A stretch of 64,000 nt of DNA, taken from NCBI RefSeq assembly GCF_020907275.1, contig NZ_JAJJWI010000014.1:62001-126000 (forward strand), read 5' to 3'. A program made the position numbers and the translations under genes. Below the pieces are notes generated by a model that had not been told where the DNA came from, did no database searches, and saw nothing but the letters and a program-made list of their open reading frames with translations. Numbering within the stretch: the stretch's first letter is position 1; each line of letters starts with the position of its first letter. This DNA is from Pontibacter silvestris (GTDB taxonomy: Bacteria > Bacteroidota > Bacteroidia > Cytophagales > Hymenobacteraceae). Of this stretch, positions 1 through 8,400 are shown piece by piece.

Positions 1-18
1 AAATTCCAAATCATTATC

Positions 19-660
19 TTGCTCCGTTTGTACAAAACACCCTTGCTTCTAAAAAAGCTGATGCCGCGTTATACCTGGCATCGGGAAGTACAGGGGAAGA
101 AATTGTTCTTGACATTTGATGATGGACCTATACCAGAAGTTACACCTTGGGTACTGGAGCAGTTGGAGAAATATCAAGCAAAAGCAACTTTCTTTTGTGT
201 GGGAGACAACCTTGTAAAGCACCCGGAGGTGGCGCAGTTGGTGTTGGAGGCTGGGCACAAACTGGCAAATCATACACAGAACCACCTAAAGGGCTGGCAA
301 ACAGAGCTGCAAAAATATGTGCAAAACGTGGAGATATGTCAGCAGCAGCTACAAAATATTTTCCCTTCTGCCTCATTAGTTAAGAAAAAGTTGTTTCGCC
401 CACCTTACGGGCGCATTAGTAAGCAACAGGCGGCACAGCTACGGGATAAGTATGAACTAATTATGTGGGACGTGCTTACCAACGATTATGATGCCAGCCT
501 CTCACCAGAAAAATGCCTTAAAAAGTCTATAAGGTATACCCAAAGTGGTAGCATTATCGTATTTCACGACAGCCTGAAAGCTAAAAGAAATATGATGTAC
601 GCCTTGCCTCGTTTCCTGGAACACTTTACCTCGCTTGGCTACTCCTTTGAGACTTTATGA
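19..660 (+). CDS. Polysaccharide deacetylase, NodB-homology domain
   Basis: A 213-aa protein that is almost entirely a NodB-homology (carbohydrate esterase 4) domain. The signature TFDDGP lies near residue 34, with the metal-site pattern H-T-Q-N-H near residue 85 and an RPPYGR motif near 130. Family members are metal-dependent N-deacetylases acting on chitooligosaccharides, peptidoglycan or exopolysaccharide; the substrate here cannot be told. The first codon used is TTG at 19. The frame is open to the left edge of the window, so the true start may lie upstream. It overlaps the following glycosyltransferase by 4 bp (ATGA), so the two are probably translationally coupled and work on the same envelope or exopolysaccharide. 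The domain call is firm and the start is not. Confidence 0.85.
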   Translation: MLRLYKTPLLLKKLMPRYTWHREVQGKKLFLTFDDGPIPEVTPWVLEQLEKYQAKATFFCVGDNLVKHPEVAQLVLEAGHKLANHTQNHLKGWQTELQKYVQNVEICQQQLQNIFPSASLVKKKLFRPPYGRISKQQAAQLRDKYELIMWDVLTNDYDASLSPEKCLKKSIRYTQSGSIIVFHDSLKAKRNMMYALPRFLEHFTSLGYSFETL

Positions 661-1748
661 TTGTATCTGTAGCCTATTTCATACTTTATTTCCTGCTTTT
701 TCTGGCTTTGCTGGCCCTGCTTGTTTTTAACCGGAAACATTACAGACTGCACTTATCGGAACAGCCGCATATCAGTATTCTGATTGCTGCCCGTAACGAA
801 GAGAGCTCGATCCTGCATTGCCTGCAGGCTATAGAACGTTTAAAATATCCAAAAGGTAAAGTAGAGGTGTTGATAGGAGACGATGCCTCTACAGATGCCA
901 CCAAAGCTACAGTAGAGGCCTTTATTAGAGACAAGCCAAATTACAGATGTATTACTATTACCGAAAACATAGGTAAGGCAAAAGGCAAAGCAAACGTATT
1001 GGCACATTTGGCAAAGTTAGCTACAACAGACTTTTTTTTCTTTACAGATGCCGACATAGAGGTGCCTCTAAGGTGGGTGCAAGGTATGTTGTCGGAGATG
1101 AAGAAGGAGGTAGGAATAGTTACCGGCATTACAACCATAACGGGTAATAGTTTATTTGCAAGGCTACAGGCACTGGATTGGTTATATGCGCTTGGCCTTA
1201 TGCAAGTGGTGTCGGACCTGAAATTACCTGTTACTACCATGGGCAATAACATGCTTATAAGAAGGCAGGCGTACGAGCAGGTAGGCGGCTTTGAGAATGT
1301 TAAGTTCTCTGTGACCGAAGATGTGGCTATCTTTAATCAGATAATAAAAAAAGGTTGGGGGTTTCGTAATATTTATGATCGTTCTGTTTTAACTAAATCT
1401 GAACCTGCTTCCAATTTAATGCAATTGCTGCACCAGCGTAAGCGCTGGATGCGCGGGTCTATGCATTTACCTCTTTACATGGTTGTTATTCTTGTTCTTC
1501 ATGCAGCTTATTATCCGGTGCTTCTTCCTTTTTTTGCCTATACATCGGTAGGTGTGATGCTGGGTATTTTTCTCTTCAAACTGCTACTGCAAAGTATCTA
1601 TGTGCATCTCTGCCTGAAGCGGGTAGGCCAACATGCATTGTGGTGGCAGTATGTATTTTTGGAGTTTTATTTAGTCTTTACGTCTGTAGTGCTCATTATA
1701 TTTTTCTTCCTGCCGATAAATGTCCGCTGGAAAGGCAGACAGTACTGA
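657..1748 (+). CDS. Membrane-anchored family 2 glycosyltransferase
   Basis: 363 aa. An N-terminal transmembrane segment (residues about 3-25) is followed by a GT-A fold domain with ISILIAARNEE, a GDDAST nucleotide-binding loop, the metal-binding TDADIE (DxD), a TEDVAI acceptor-site motif and QRKRW (the QxxRW motif of processive GT2 enzymes). About three hydrophobic segments close the C-terminus. This layout is typical of membrane GT2 enzymes that transfer sugar from a nucleotide-sugar on the cytoplasmic face. Its ATG lies inside the stop of the deacetylase gene, so the pair forms a two-gene operon. A deacetylase next to a GT2 resembles poly-N-acetylglucosamine or Nod-factor-like chemistry, but that is inference. 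Confidence 0.88.
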   Translation: MIVSVAYFILYFLLFLALLALLVFNRKHYRLHLSEQPHISILIAARNEESSILHCLQAIERLKYPKGKVEVLIGDDASTDATKATVEAFIRDKPNYRCITITENIGKAKGKANVLAHLAKLATTDFFFFTDADIEVPLRWVQGMLSEMKKEVGIVTGITTITGNSLFARLQALDWLYALGLMQVVSDLKLPVTTMGNNMLIRRQAYEQVGGFENVKFSVTEDVAIFNQIIKKGWGFRNIYDRSVLTKSEPASNLMQLLHQRKRWMRGSMHLPLYMVVILVLHAAYYPVLLPFFAYTSVGVMLGIFLFKLLLQSIYVHLCLKRVGQHALWWQYVFLEFYLVFTSVVLIIFFFLPINVRWKGRQY

Positions 1749-1993
1749 TTGCGCTGAAGTTTTACGTTTCATGTTTTGAATTTTGTAATGCAAAAATGGA
1801 AAATAAAGCTTGTTTGTGTGATTCTGTTTTTGTGCTTTCTCAAAATAGGGTATTTAAAATTATTAAAATTTAATATTGGTTAGAAATTTAAATGTCGTTA
1901 CAGTTAATATTTGATGATTTTCGTGCTTATATTGCCATCTTAATAATTGGTGATATACTTAGTGTCAATAGAATTTTAAACTAATTATTGTTC

Positions 1994-2761
1994 ATGAAGC
2001 TTATTGATTCACACGCACATATTTATTCAGAAGAGTTTAAGGAAGATCAGAGGGAAGCGGTTGTAAGAGCACAGGAAGAGGGCGTGGATAGAATCTATAT
2101 GCCTAACATCGACCACACGTCAATTGATGCTATGCTAGAGGCAGAGGCTCAGTTTCCTGAACAGTGCATTCCAATGATGGGGCTGCATCCGGCTTATGTA
2201 AATAAAGATTTTGAGCGTGAGTTATACCTGGTTGAGGAGTGGCTAAGCAGAAGGAAATTTGCAGCAGTAGGAGAGTGTGGTATAGACCTCTATTGGGATA
2301 AAACTTTCCTGCCACAGCAGCAGGAAGCCTTAAAAGTTCAGGTAGAGCTGGCTAAGAAGCATCAGCTTCCGGTTATATTACATACACGAGATGCTTTCGA
2401 TGAAACTTATGAAATAATTGCAGAGGCTCAGGATGGAACTTTGCGAGGTATATTTCATTGTTTTTCCGGTTCCGTAGAACAGGCAGAAAAAGTAAAAGAG
2501 CTGAGTTTTCTGATGGGGATAGGAGGTGTATCTACCTTTAAGAACGGAGGATTGGACAAGCTCTTGCTGCACTTACAGCTAGATGATCTGGTGCTGGAAA
2601 CAGATTGCCCCTACTTAGCGCCTGCACCCTATAGGGGTAAGCGTAATGAACCTGTATATGTCCCTATCATAGCAAGAAGAGTAGCTGAACTGATGAATAA
2701 GCCTGTAGAAGAGGTTGCAGAAAAAACAACACATAACGCCCTTAACCTTTACAAACTATAG
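1994..2761 (+). CDS. tatD: TatD family metal-dependent deoxyribonuclease
   Basis: 255 aa. All TatD amidohydrolase-fold motifs are present in order: DSHAH at the N-terminus (metal ligands), GLHP, GECGID (catalytic Glu), LHTRDA, HCFSG and ETDCPYLAP with the final metal-binding Asp. The frame extends two codons upstream to a TTG at 1988, but ATG 1994 places the DSHAH motif at the usual distance from the start and is preferred. Family members are cytoplasmic Mg-dependent 3'-5' exonucleases or DNA-repair enzymes. Length is normal for the family. The stop is 2 bp before the next gene, so it is probably cotranscribed with the asparaginase. Confidence 0.93.
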   Translation: MKLIDSHAHIYSEEFKEDQREAVVRAQEEGVDRIYMPNIDHTSIDAMLEAEAQFPEQCIPMMGLHPAYVNKDFERELYLVEEWLSRRKFAAVGECGIDLYWDKTFLPQQQEALKVQVELAKKHQLPVILHTRDAFDETYEIIAEAQDGTLRGIFHCFSGSVEQAEKVKELSFLMGIGGVSTFKNGGLDKLLLHLQLDDLVLETDCPYLAPAPYRGKRNEPVYVPIIARRVAELMNKPVEEVAEKTTHNALNLYKL

Positions 2762-2763
2762 CC

Positions 2764-3831
2764 ATGCAGATAGTAAAAGTAGATATAGAGACAGCTGCTC
2801 CTGCTGATCCGGATGCTTCCATCCTTATTATCTATACAGGAGGAACAATAGGGATGGTATTTGATGAAGAAAAAAAGCATTTGGTGCCTTTTAATTTTAG
2901 CCAGATAATTCAGAAAGTGCCCGAGCTAAAGCAGTTTAACTACCTGCTGACAGTAGTGAGTATAGAACCTGCAATAGATTCTTCTAATGTAACAATAGCA
3001 GACTGGCTGATGATGGCCCGTCTGATTGAAGAAAACTATAACTTTTATGATGGCTTTGTTATTTTGCATGGCACTGATACCATGGCCTACAGCGCATCGG
3101 CTCTTAGCTTTATGCTGGACAACTTACAAAAGCCGGTAATATTTACAGGAGCCCAATTACCGATAGGGAAGGTCCGTACAGATGCCAGAGAAAATCTGGT
3201 AACAGCACTTCAGATAGCTGCTACTAAAATTGACGGTAAAGGATTGGTGCCAGAAGTATGTATTTATTTCCGTAACTTATTGCTACGAGGCAACCGGGCT
3301 AAAAAAGTGGAAAGCAGGCATTTTGCTGCCTTCAAGTCTGAAAACCACCCTCAGTTAGCGAAAGCTGGTGTTCACATAGACTATTACTGGGGCGCTATTC
3401 GTCCGCATGCAGAGCAGCCATTTGTAGCACATCATTTTTTAGAGGATAGGGTAGCTATTTTAAAACTTTTCCCAGGTATTACTCCTCAGGTAGTACGATC
3501 TATTTTGCAGGAACCTGATTTGCAGGGGGTTGTGCTGGAGACTTTTGGTGCCGGTAATGCGCCTACTGCTCCCTGGCTCTTGGAATTACTATACAATGCT
3601 ATTCAGCGGGGTGTGTATATTCTTAATGTTTCGCAATGTGATGAAGGACGGGTAGATCAGGGGCATTATGAAACCAGTAAATATTTGTTAGAGATGGGCA
3701 TAGTTGGTGGCTCTGATATTACCACAGAGGCGGCTATCACTAAAATGATGTTCGTTCTTGGTCAGAAGCTGCCCCATGAGCAAACCATTGAAATGCTGCG
3801 TAGTGACCTGCGTGGAGAAGTTTCAGTGTAG
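2764..3831 (+). CDS. ansA: Type I (cytoplasmic) L-asparaginase
   Basis: 355 aa with no signal peptide. Both asparaginase active-site signatures are visible: the N-terminal YTGGTIGM with its catalytic Thr (about residue 26), and LHGTDTMAYSASAL with the second Thr and Asp (about residue 104). Later come FTGAQLP and the C-terminal GGSDIT segment typical of AnsA-type tetramers. It hydrolyses asparagine to aspartate and ammonia in the cytoplasm. It starts with ATG 3 bp after the tatD stop, giving a tatD-ansA pair. Length fits the family. Confidence 0.93.
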   Translation: MQIVKVDIETAAPADPDASILIIYTGGTIGMVFDEEKKHLVPFNFSQIIQKVPELKQFNYLLTVVSIEPAIDSSNVTIADWLMMARLIEENYNFYDGFVILHGTDTMAYSASALSFMLDNLQKPVIFTGAQLPIGKVRTDARENLVTALQIAATKIDGKGLVPEVCIYFRNLLLRGNRAKKVESRHFAAFKSENHPQLAKAGVHIDYYWGAIRPHAEQPFVAHHFLEDRVAILKLFPGITPQVVRSILQEPDLQGVVLETFGAGNAPTAPWLLELLYNAIQRGVYILNVSQCDEGRVDQGHYETSKYLLEMGIVGGSDITTEAAITKMMFVLGQKLPHEQTIEMLRSDLRGEVSV

Positions 3832-3857
3832 ATTTATCTGCTGTATGTAAGTATTAG

Positions 3858-3890
3858 TTTGCAAGTGTGCCGGTTTATCTATTATCTTTG
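3858..3890 (+). promoter_or_regulatory. Predicted Bacteroidetes-type promoter of tRNA-Ser
   Basis: TTTG at 3858-3861 and a perfect TAnnTTTG (TATCTTTG) at 3883-3890, spaced 21 bp apart. This matches the Bacteroidetes sigma-A consensus (-33 TTTG, -7 TAnnTTTG), usually spaced about 19-20 bp. The -7 element ends 10 bp before the mature 5' end of the tRNA, a sensible transcription start distance. Confidence 0.6.
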
Positions 3891-3900
3891 CACAGCAATT

Positions 3901-3988
3901 AGAGAGGTGTCCGAGTGGTTGAAGGAGCACGCCTGGAAAGTGTGTATACTCCAAAAGGGTATCGCGGGTTCGAATCCCGCTCTCTCTG
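3901..3988 (+). tRNA. tRNA-Ser(GGA)
   Basis: A class II tRNA with a long variable arm. The seven-base acceptor strands AGAGAGG and TCTCTCT pair with one G-U. The anticodon loop CTGGAAA gives anticodon GGA. The T-loop TTCGAAT is closed by GCGGG/CCCGC. No CCA is encoded. The 3' acceptor strand and discriminator base (3981-3988) form the first half of the ICE attachment site, so the tRNA stays intact after integration. Confidence 0.97.
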
Positions 3989-3995
3989 CTGGTAG
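3981..3995 (+). repeat. Left attachment-site copy (tRNA side)
   Basis: TCTCTCTGCTGGTAG, the first copy of the 15-bp direct repeat flanking the ICE. It overlaps the last 8 nt of tRNA-Ser. Similarity continues imperfectly for about 10 bp (AAATACC here, CGATACC at the right copy). Confidence 0.85.
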
Positions 3996-4012
3996 AAATA
4001 CCAAAATCAACT

Positions 4013-4045
4013 AAAAGCCTGCAAATCAAGAGTTTGCAGGCTTTT
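4013..4045 (+). terminator. Intrinsic terminator after the tRNA (element-borne)
   Basis: A perfect 13-bp inverted repeat, AAAAGCCTGCAAA / TTTGCAGGCTTTT, with a 7-nt loop, ending in a T run. It stops transcription from the tRNA before the integrase. The original chromosomal terminator of the tRNA is probably the similar hairpin now just beyond the right attachment site. Confidence 0.85.
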
Positions 4046-4184
4046 ATGTTTTTAGAACTATACCATTTTATTCATTTTTTCTCATAAAAAAGGTGCGTAA
4101 TCCGGTGAGTTCGTTTGAGAGAGTAATTTACTCACCATAATTTACATAACATACTGATTTACAGGGTGTACAAAGGTTGTGCAT

Positions 4185-4216
4185 CTTGATTACGGTTGAC
4201 TGCAAAGCTACATTTG
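4185..4216 (+). promoter_or_regulatory. Predicted integrase promoter
   Basis: CTTG at 4185-4188 followed after 20 bp by TACATTTG (4209-4216), a match to the Bacteroidetes TTTG-N19-TAnnTTTG consensus. It lies 22 bp upstream of the integrase ATG at 4239. Confidence 0.45.
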
Positions 4217-4238
4217 TTTAATCATTAAAGTCACCGTT

Positions 4239-5464
4239 ATGAGTGTTAACTTCAGTCTTCTCTTTTACCTCAAAAAACAAAAGAACTATCGCATGGGTTC
4301 TGTTCCTATCTACCTGCGCATCACCGTTGCCGGGAAACGTGCCGAGCTGGCCACAGGAAGGGAGTGTGAACCTGAACGCTGGAATGCATCCGCCGGTCGT
4401 GCCGCCGGCACAAAGGCATCCTCCAAATCCCTGAACGCTTACCTGGACAGCCTGCAGGTGAAGGTGTATGAGGCTCACCGCCAGCTGGTGGAAGCCTCAG
4501 GATTGGTCACGGCAACGGCTATCAAGAACAGGATCACCGGAAAGGAGGAGAAAGGAATCATGCTGCTGGAGGTCTTCCAGGACCACAACCGCAGGATGGA
4601 AGCTCTTGTGGGGGATGAGTTCGCACCGGGTACGCTGGAGCGTTACACCACCTCTTTGAAGCATACAGCTGACTTCCTGTGGTGGAAGTTTCAGGTCCCA
4701 GACATCGACATCAGGAAAATAGACCACGCCTTCATTACCGAGTATGAGTTCTATCTGCGGAGCATCCGCGGAGCATCCGCAAGTGCTCCAACAACACAGC
4801 TGTCAAGTACATCAAGAACTTCGGCAAGATCATCCGCATTTGCCTGGCAAATGGCGAGCTTTCTGCCAATCCCTTTGTAAACTATAAAGCGAAGGTGAAA
4901 AAGGTGGACCGGGTTTACCTTTCAGATGAGGAGTTAGAAGCGATGGCAGCGAAGGAGTTTGCAATGGAGCGTCTTTCGCAGGTGAGGGACATTTTCCTTT
5001 TCAGCTGCTTTACAGGGTTAGCGTATGTGGATGTGCTGCAGCTGTCACGAGCTGACATTAGCAGGGGCATTGATGGAGAGAAGTGGGTAGTCAAAAAGAG
5101 GCAGAAGACTGACACCCCTTCCCGCATTCCTTTACTGCCCACGGCATTAAAGATACTGGAGAAGTACAAGGACCACCCGCAGTGTCTGAATGAAGGGAAA
5201 CTGCTCCCGGTGCTGAGTAACCAGAAGATGAATGCCTACCTCAAGGAGATAGCCGACTTGTGCGGCATCAGCAAGCCGCTCACTTTTCATATCGCCCGCC
5301 ACACCTTTGCCACCACCGTTACGCTGCTTAACGGTGTGCCCATGGAGAGTGTGTCGAAGATGCTGGGCCACACCAACCTCAGGACTACCCAGCACTATGC
5401 CAAAATTCTTGATATAAAGGTAAGCGAGGACATGCGGATGCTTAAAGACAAGTTCAAGATATAG
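4239..5464 (+). pseudogene. int: Tyrosine integrase of the ICE, frameshifted by an 11-bp duplication
   Basis: Two reading frames (4239-4880 and 4895-5464) together encode one Bacteroidetes-type tyrosine recombinase: an arm-binding domain, a SAM-like core-binding domain and a C-terminal catalytic domain. The catalytic half shows TGLAYVDV (the Arg I position is not Arg, as in many integrases of this group), HIARH (HxxR), LGHTNLRTT and the nucleophile Tyr in QHYAKI. The break coincides with an exact tandem 11-bp duplication at 4757-4780. Deleting one unit restores a single 404-codon frame reading LRSIRKCSNNTAVKYIKNFG through the junction. As it stands the protein stops about 55 codons after the duplication and lacks the catalytic domain. 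The cause may be a slipped-strand event or a sequencing error; the exact unit duplication favours a real event. Confidence 0.9.
4757..4780. repeat. 11-bp tandem duplication inside the integrase gene
   Basis: GCGGAGCATCC occurs twice back to back (4757-4767 and 4768-4778), followed by GC of a third unit. The shift of +11 (2 mod 3) exactly accounts for the change of frame between the two integrase halves. The array could revert by slippage. Confidence 0.93.
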
Positions 5465-5702
5465 CCAAAGGTTAACAACCCATTGTTTACTAAAATGGGC
5501 TTCTTCGGATTTTTAGAAAGACATTCAAACCGTGTAAAACCCTTCAACATACTTAGGAAATGGTTTTAGCAGAGTTAGCGTGCAAGCCTGCAAAAAGGGG
5601 ACTTTATGAAAAGCCTCAAAATATTCAAAGATTTTCCGTATGAGCCTTTAAGTGTGGAGGTGAAAGGACTGTCCTGTAGTACCAGGCAGCCCTTTGCCTT
5701 TG

Positions 5703-6638
5703 TTAAGCGGCGGCAGGCAGCGCTTCTTTGTTCGTTTCTGCCTTTAGGCCCAGTATGTAGCTGGCCGCTTTAAAGGCCCTTGTGCTGGCGTAGATGATCA
5801 TCGTCCTGTCATCTTTGAACCTGCTGACCCAGCCCTGCAGGTAAGCGACAGAGTTTTGGAACACGTCCTCTTTGATGCCTGTGAAGGCGCAGAGGAAACT
5901 GGCTCCCATCTCGGCAACCAGTTCCTCTTTGCTGTAGTGCTCATCCCCGAAGCGGCTTGCCTTCTCCTCTTCTGTGAAGCGGTTGAGCCTGTCGGGGTGG
6001 CCGGTGGTGTGAATCAGCTCATGGAACAGCGTGGCGTGGTACGATTGGGGAGAGACAAAGCTTTTCAGCTCGGGCATCTGTACCTGGTCACTGGCGGGCG
6101 CATAGTAGGCTTGTGAGCCTCCGTGCAGGATCTGCGGGCGCGGCATGGGGTAGTGGTCCACCACGTGTTGGCAAGCTTCTATGACCTGCTGTTCAGGACG
6201 CTCGATAGCTGCCGGAAGTGTAAAGTCAATGCCTTCCACCTGGTCGATGTTGAAGACTGTCCAGATAAAGGGCACAAACTTTCTGCCGTGCCTGCCTTTT
6301 TCCTCCTCTGCCTGTACACCGTCCTGTTCACCTGCTTTCTCTTCGTAGATTTTCCAGTAGATGACGGGAGTGCCCTTCTCGCCCTTCCTCACGTGTCCGC
6401 CTAGCTCAAGAGCCTGTTTGAAGGTGAGGAAGTAGGGCGCGGTGAAGTTGTTCTTCTCCGTGATGTAGTTGAGATAGATAGCGTTGAAGCCTTCGTAGTG
6501 CCTGCCGGAGGAGTAGTTCTTCGGCAGGCCGTAGGTGCTCCAGGGCTTTTGCCAGAGCACCTTTCCCTGCTCCAGCTGCGCGATCACTTCGTTTGTCACC
6601 TGTTCTGCCAGTTGATCCAATTTTTGATAAGCGTTCAT
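5703..6638 (-). CDS. ardC: ArdC-like antirestriction protein with zincin metallopeptidase domain
   Basis: 311 aa. The N-terminal half (about residues 5-125) is an ArdC N-terminal ssDNA-binding-type domain (WQKPW near residue 30, KGEKGTPVIYWK near 85, WTVFNIDQ near 125). The C-terminal half is a zinc metallopeptidase-like domain with the HELIHTTGH zinc motif around residue 206. ArdC proteins on plasmids and ICEs protect incoming DNA from restriction during establishment. The gene sits in the lead region beside the integrase and is followed leftward by the integrase's 3' end. It has a good ATG start and normal length and appears intact. Confidence 0.85.
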   Translation of the reverse strand: MNAYQKLDQLAEQVTNEVIAQLEQGKVLWQKPWSTYGLPKNYSSGRHYEGFNAIYLNYITEKNNFTAPYFLTFKQALELGGHVRKGEKGTPVIYWKIYEEKAGEQDGVQAEEEKGRHGRKFVPFIWTVFNIDQVEGIDFTLPAAIERPEQQVIEACQHVVDHYPMPRPQILHGGSQAYYAPASDQVQMPELKSFVSPQSYHATLFHELIHTTGHPDRLNRFTEEEKASRFGDEHYSKEELVAEMGASFLCAFTGIKEDVFQNSVAYLQGWVSRFKDDRTMIIYASTRAFKAASYILGLKAETNKEALPAAA

Positions 6639-6721
6639 AGTAGTAAAGTTTAAGATTATTGATAGATTATTTTCCGGAGCGGCCTCTGTTCGCTTGGCTC
6701 CACCTAATAAGAAAAAAGGGG

Positions 6722-7192
6722 CTATAAAAGCCCCTCGTCAGCCAGCGAGTAGTAACTCTCGCTGGTGATGATGAGGTGGTCCAGCACCGCGATGTCGAGC
6801 AATTCGCCGCCCGCTTTCATCTTCTTTGTCAGCTGCAGGTCTGCGACGCTTGGCTTCAGGTTGCCGGAGGGGTGGTTGTGACAGAGGACGATGGAGGAGG
6901 CGCAGGCTTTTAATGCGGCTACAAAGATGAGCTTTGGGTCCGCGACAGTGCCGGCGACTCCCCCCGTCGACAGCTCGTAGATGCCCAACACCCGGTTGGC
7001 CCTGTTGAGGAGCATGACCTTGAACTGTTCCACGAACTCTATCTTTCCGCTGTCCCAGCTTTGCTTCAGCACCTTATAGCAGTCGGTGGAGCAGGTGACC
7101 TGCGGGCGCTGGGATGGTTTCACTTTGGCGCGGTAGGAGAGCTTGATCTCAGCTACTTTAGAGAAGGAGGAGTTTCTGGTGAGCTTTTCCAT
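6722..7192 (-). CDS. radC: Short RadC-family JAB/MPN domain protein
   Basis: 156 aa consisting of the JAMM metalloprotease-like domain of RadC without the N-terminal helix-hairpin-helix region found in chromosomal RadC (about 220-230 aa). The motif HNHPSG-x7-SVADLQLT near residues 98-115 provides the H-x-H and S-x2-D metal ligands. Short RadC copies of this type are common accessory genes of Bacteroidetes ICEs; their role in mobile elements is unsettled, and an antirestriction or repair role has been suggested. It lies just upstream of ardC on the same strand with an 83-bp gap. It appears intact. Confidence 0.83.
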   Translation of the reverse strand: MEKLTRNSSFSKVAEIKLSYRAKVKPSQRPQVTCSTDCYKVLKQSWDSGKIEFVEQFKVMLLNRANRVLGIYELSTGGVAGTVADPKLIFVAALKACASSIVLCHNHPSGNLKPSVADLQLTKKMKAGGELLDIAVLDHLIITSESYYSLADEGLL

Positions 7193-7480
7193 AATCTTTG
7201 TCTTTTTAGTGTGAGGAATTGATTATGGTGCCCCACCTGCCTTCGGGACGGACTAAGGGCAAGGTGGAGGCGGCAAAAATGCGGAGGCTCCCCGGCAGGG
7301 GATACCCATTTTTTCCGTACTACCTTGTTCCCGTGTCCGGCACGCAAGGCTACCTTTGCGCCCGAATGAATTGCCCTGCACCTTTGCATTTCAGTGGCTG
7401 AGAGGGATAATGATTTAGGATGTTTCTCGGTAGAAATGCTTTGAAGCCTGAGAAATGGTGGCCTTGAGTTGAGAGATATC

Positions 7481-7518
7481 TAAAAGAAATCCCCGGCATC
7501 CGAAGGGATACCGGGGAT
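7481..7518 (-). terminator. Intrinsic terminator of the tra operon
   Basis: On the minus strand, ATCCCCGGTATCC (7518-7506), a CTTC loop and GGATGCCGGGGAT (7501-7489) form a near-perfect stem followed by TTCTTTT. It lies 66 bp after the stop of the last gene of the leftward tra operon. The rest of 7193-7583 holds no convincing gene. Confidence 0.8.
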
Positions 7519-7583
7519 TCAGGTTTTATGGTGCTGCCAGTGCTGGCAGCAGGTGTGCTGCGTTGGGGACACGCCATTGGGGG

Positions 7584-8369
7584 CTAAATTGCCATTCCTT
7601 TCCTGCGAGGTCGCTTCTGTTCGGGCTGGTCTTCTGAAGGCAATTCCTGCTTTTTTTCCTTCTGCTGCTGCCTTACCGCTGTTTCCTGATTTGGCTCCTC
7701 CTTCAAGATGTTCTCCCGCTTCACAGGCTTCATGTGCTCGTCAAACACGTTGATGGTCTTGTACTGCGGGCTTGCCTCAATGAAGCGCTTTGCCTCCTGG
7801 CCGTCCTGCAGGGCCGTTACCTGCTGCAAGTTTCCCCGCTCGAGGGAGCGCAGCAGCCGCTCTTTTTGCTGTGGGTCCTCCAGCTCCCGGATGGCGAACT
7901 GCTTCAGGGTCTTCTCCAGGTCAAAGCCGTAGTTCTCGTGGAACTGCCGCACCTTGTGGTTCCCATGCTGGTCCTTAATAGTTGGGTCCAGCTGTAGCCA
8001 GGCCTTGTAGGGCTGGTTCTCCTGGTTAACCAGTTCTTTGTGCACGGACCGGCCACCCAGCAGGTTGTAGGCCTCCTTGGCCGTGATGCCGCTGTTTTTG
8101 TTAATGTAGAAGGTCTGGCTTCTTTCCTGGGCAGAGTCATCTGGCTTGAGCGTAGCGTCATACTTGTTGAAAAAGTACATGTCCGCCTGATCCGACCTGC
8201 GGAAGTGCAGGGTATAGTCCATGGTGCTGCTGTGGTGCGGCACCTGCAGTTGCAGACGGAACTCCGGCTGCTGTGACTGCACCTGCCTTTCCAGCTCTGC
8301 GTTCAGGCTGGTGCCGAAGCCCTGGTATTTGAGGCCTTCCTTCAGGTAATTGAGGTTCTTTTCATTCAT
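7584..8369 (-). CDS. Conserved ICE protein of unknown function at the end of the tra operon
   Basis: 261 aa from the ATG at 8369. A longer frame reaches 8459 but would run into traN, and MNEKNLNYLKEG is the natural N-terminus. I recognise the type from Bacteroidetes conjugative transposons: a conserved soluble protein with an HFRRSDQADMYFFNKYDA segment, a YINKNSGITAKEAYNLL segment and a Lys/Glu/Gln-rich C-terminal tail ending in basic residues (KRPRRKG). No membrane segment or signal peptide is visible. Its position as the last gene before the terminator suggests coregulation with transfer genes, but no biochemical role is known to me. Confidence 0.75.
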   Translation of the reverse strand: MNEKNLNYLKEGLKYQGFGTSLNAELERQVQSQQPEFRLQLQVPHHSSTMDYTLHFRRSDQADMYFFNKYDATLKPDDSAQERSQTFYINKNSGITAKEAYNLLGGRSVHKELVNQENQPYKAWLQLDPTIKDQHGNHKVRQFHENYGFDLEKTLKQFAIRELEDPQQKERLLRSLERGNLQQVTALQDGQEAKRFIEASPQYKTINVFDEHMKPVKRENILKEEPNQETAVRQQQKEKKQELPSEDQPEQKRPRRKGMAI

Positions 8370-8400
8370 GGTGATAGGATTAAGAGGTCTTGAGTTCTGT

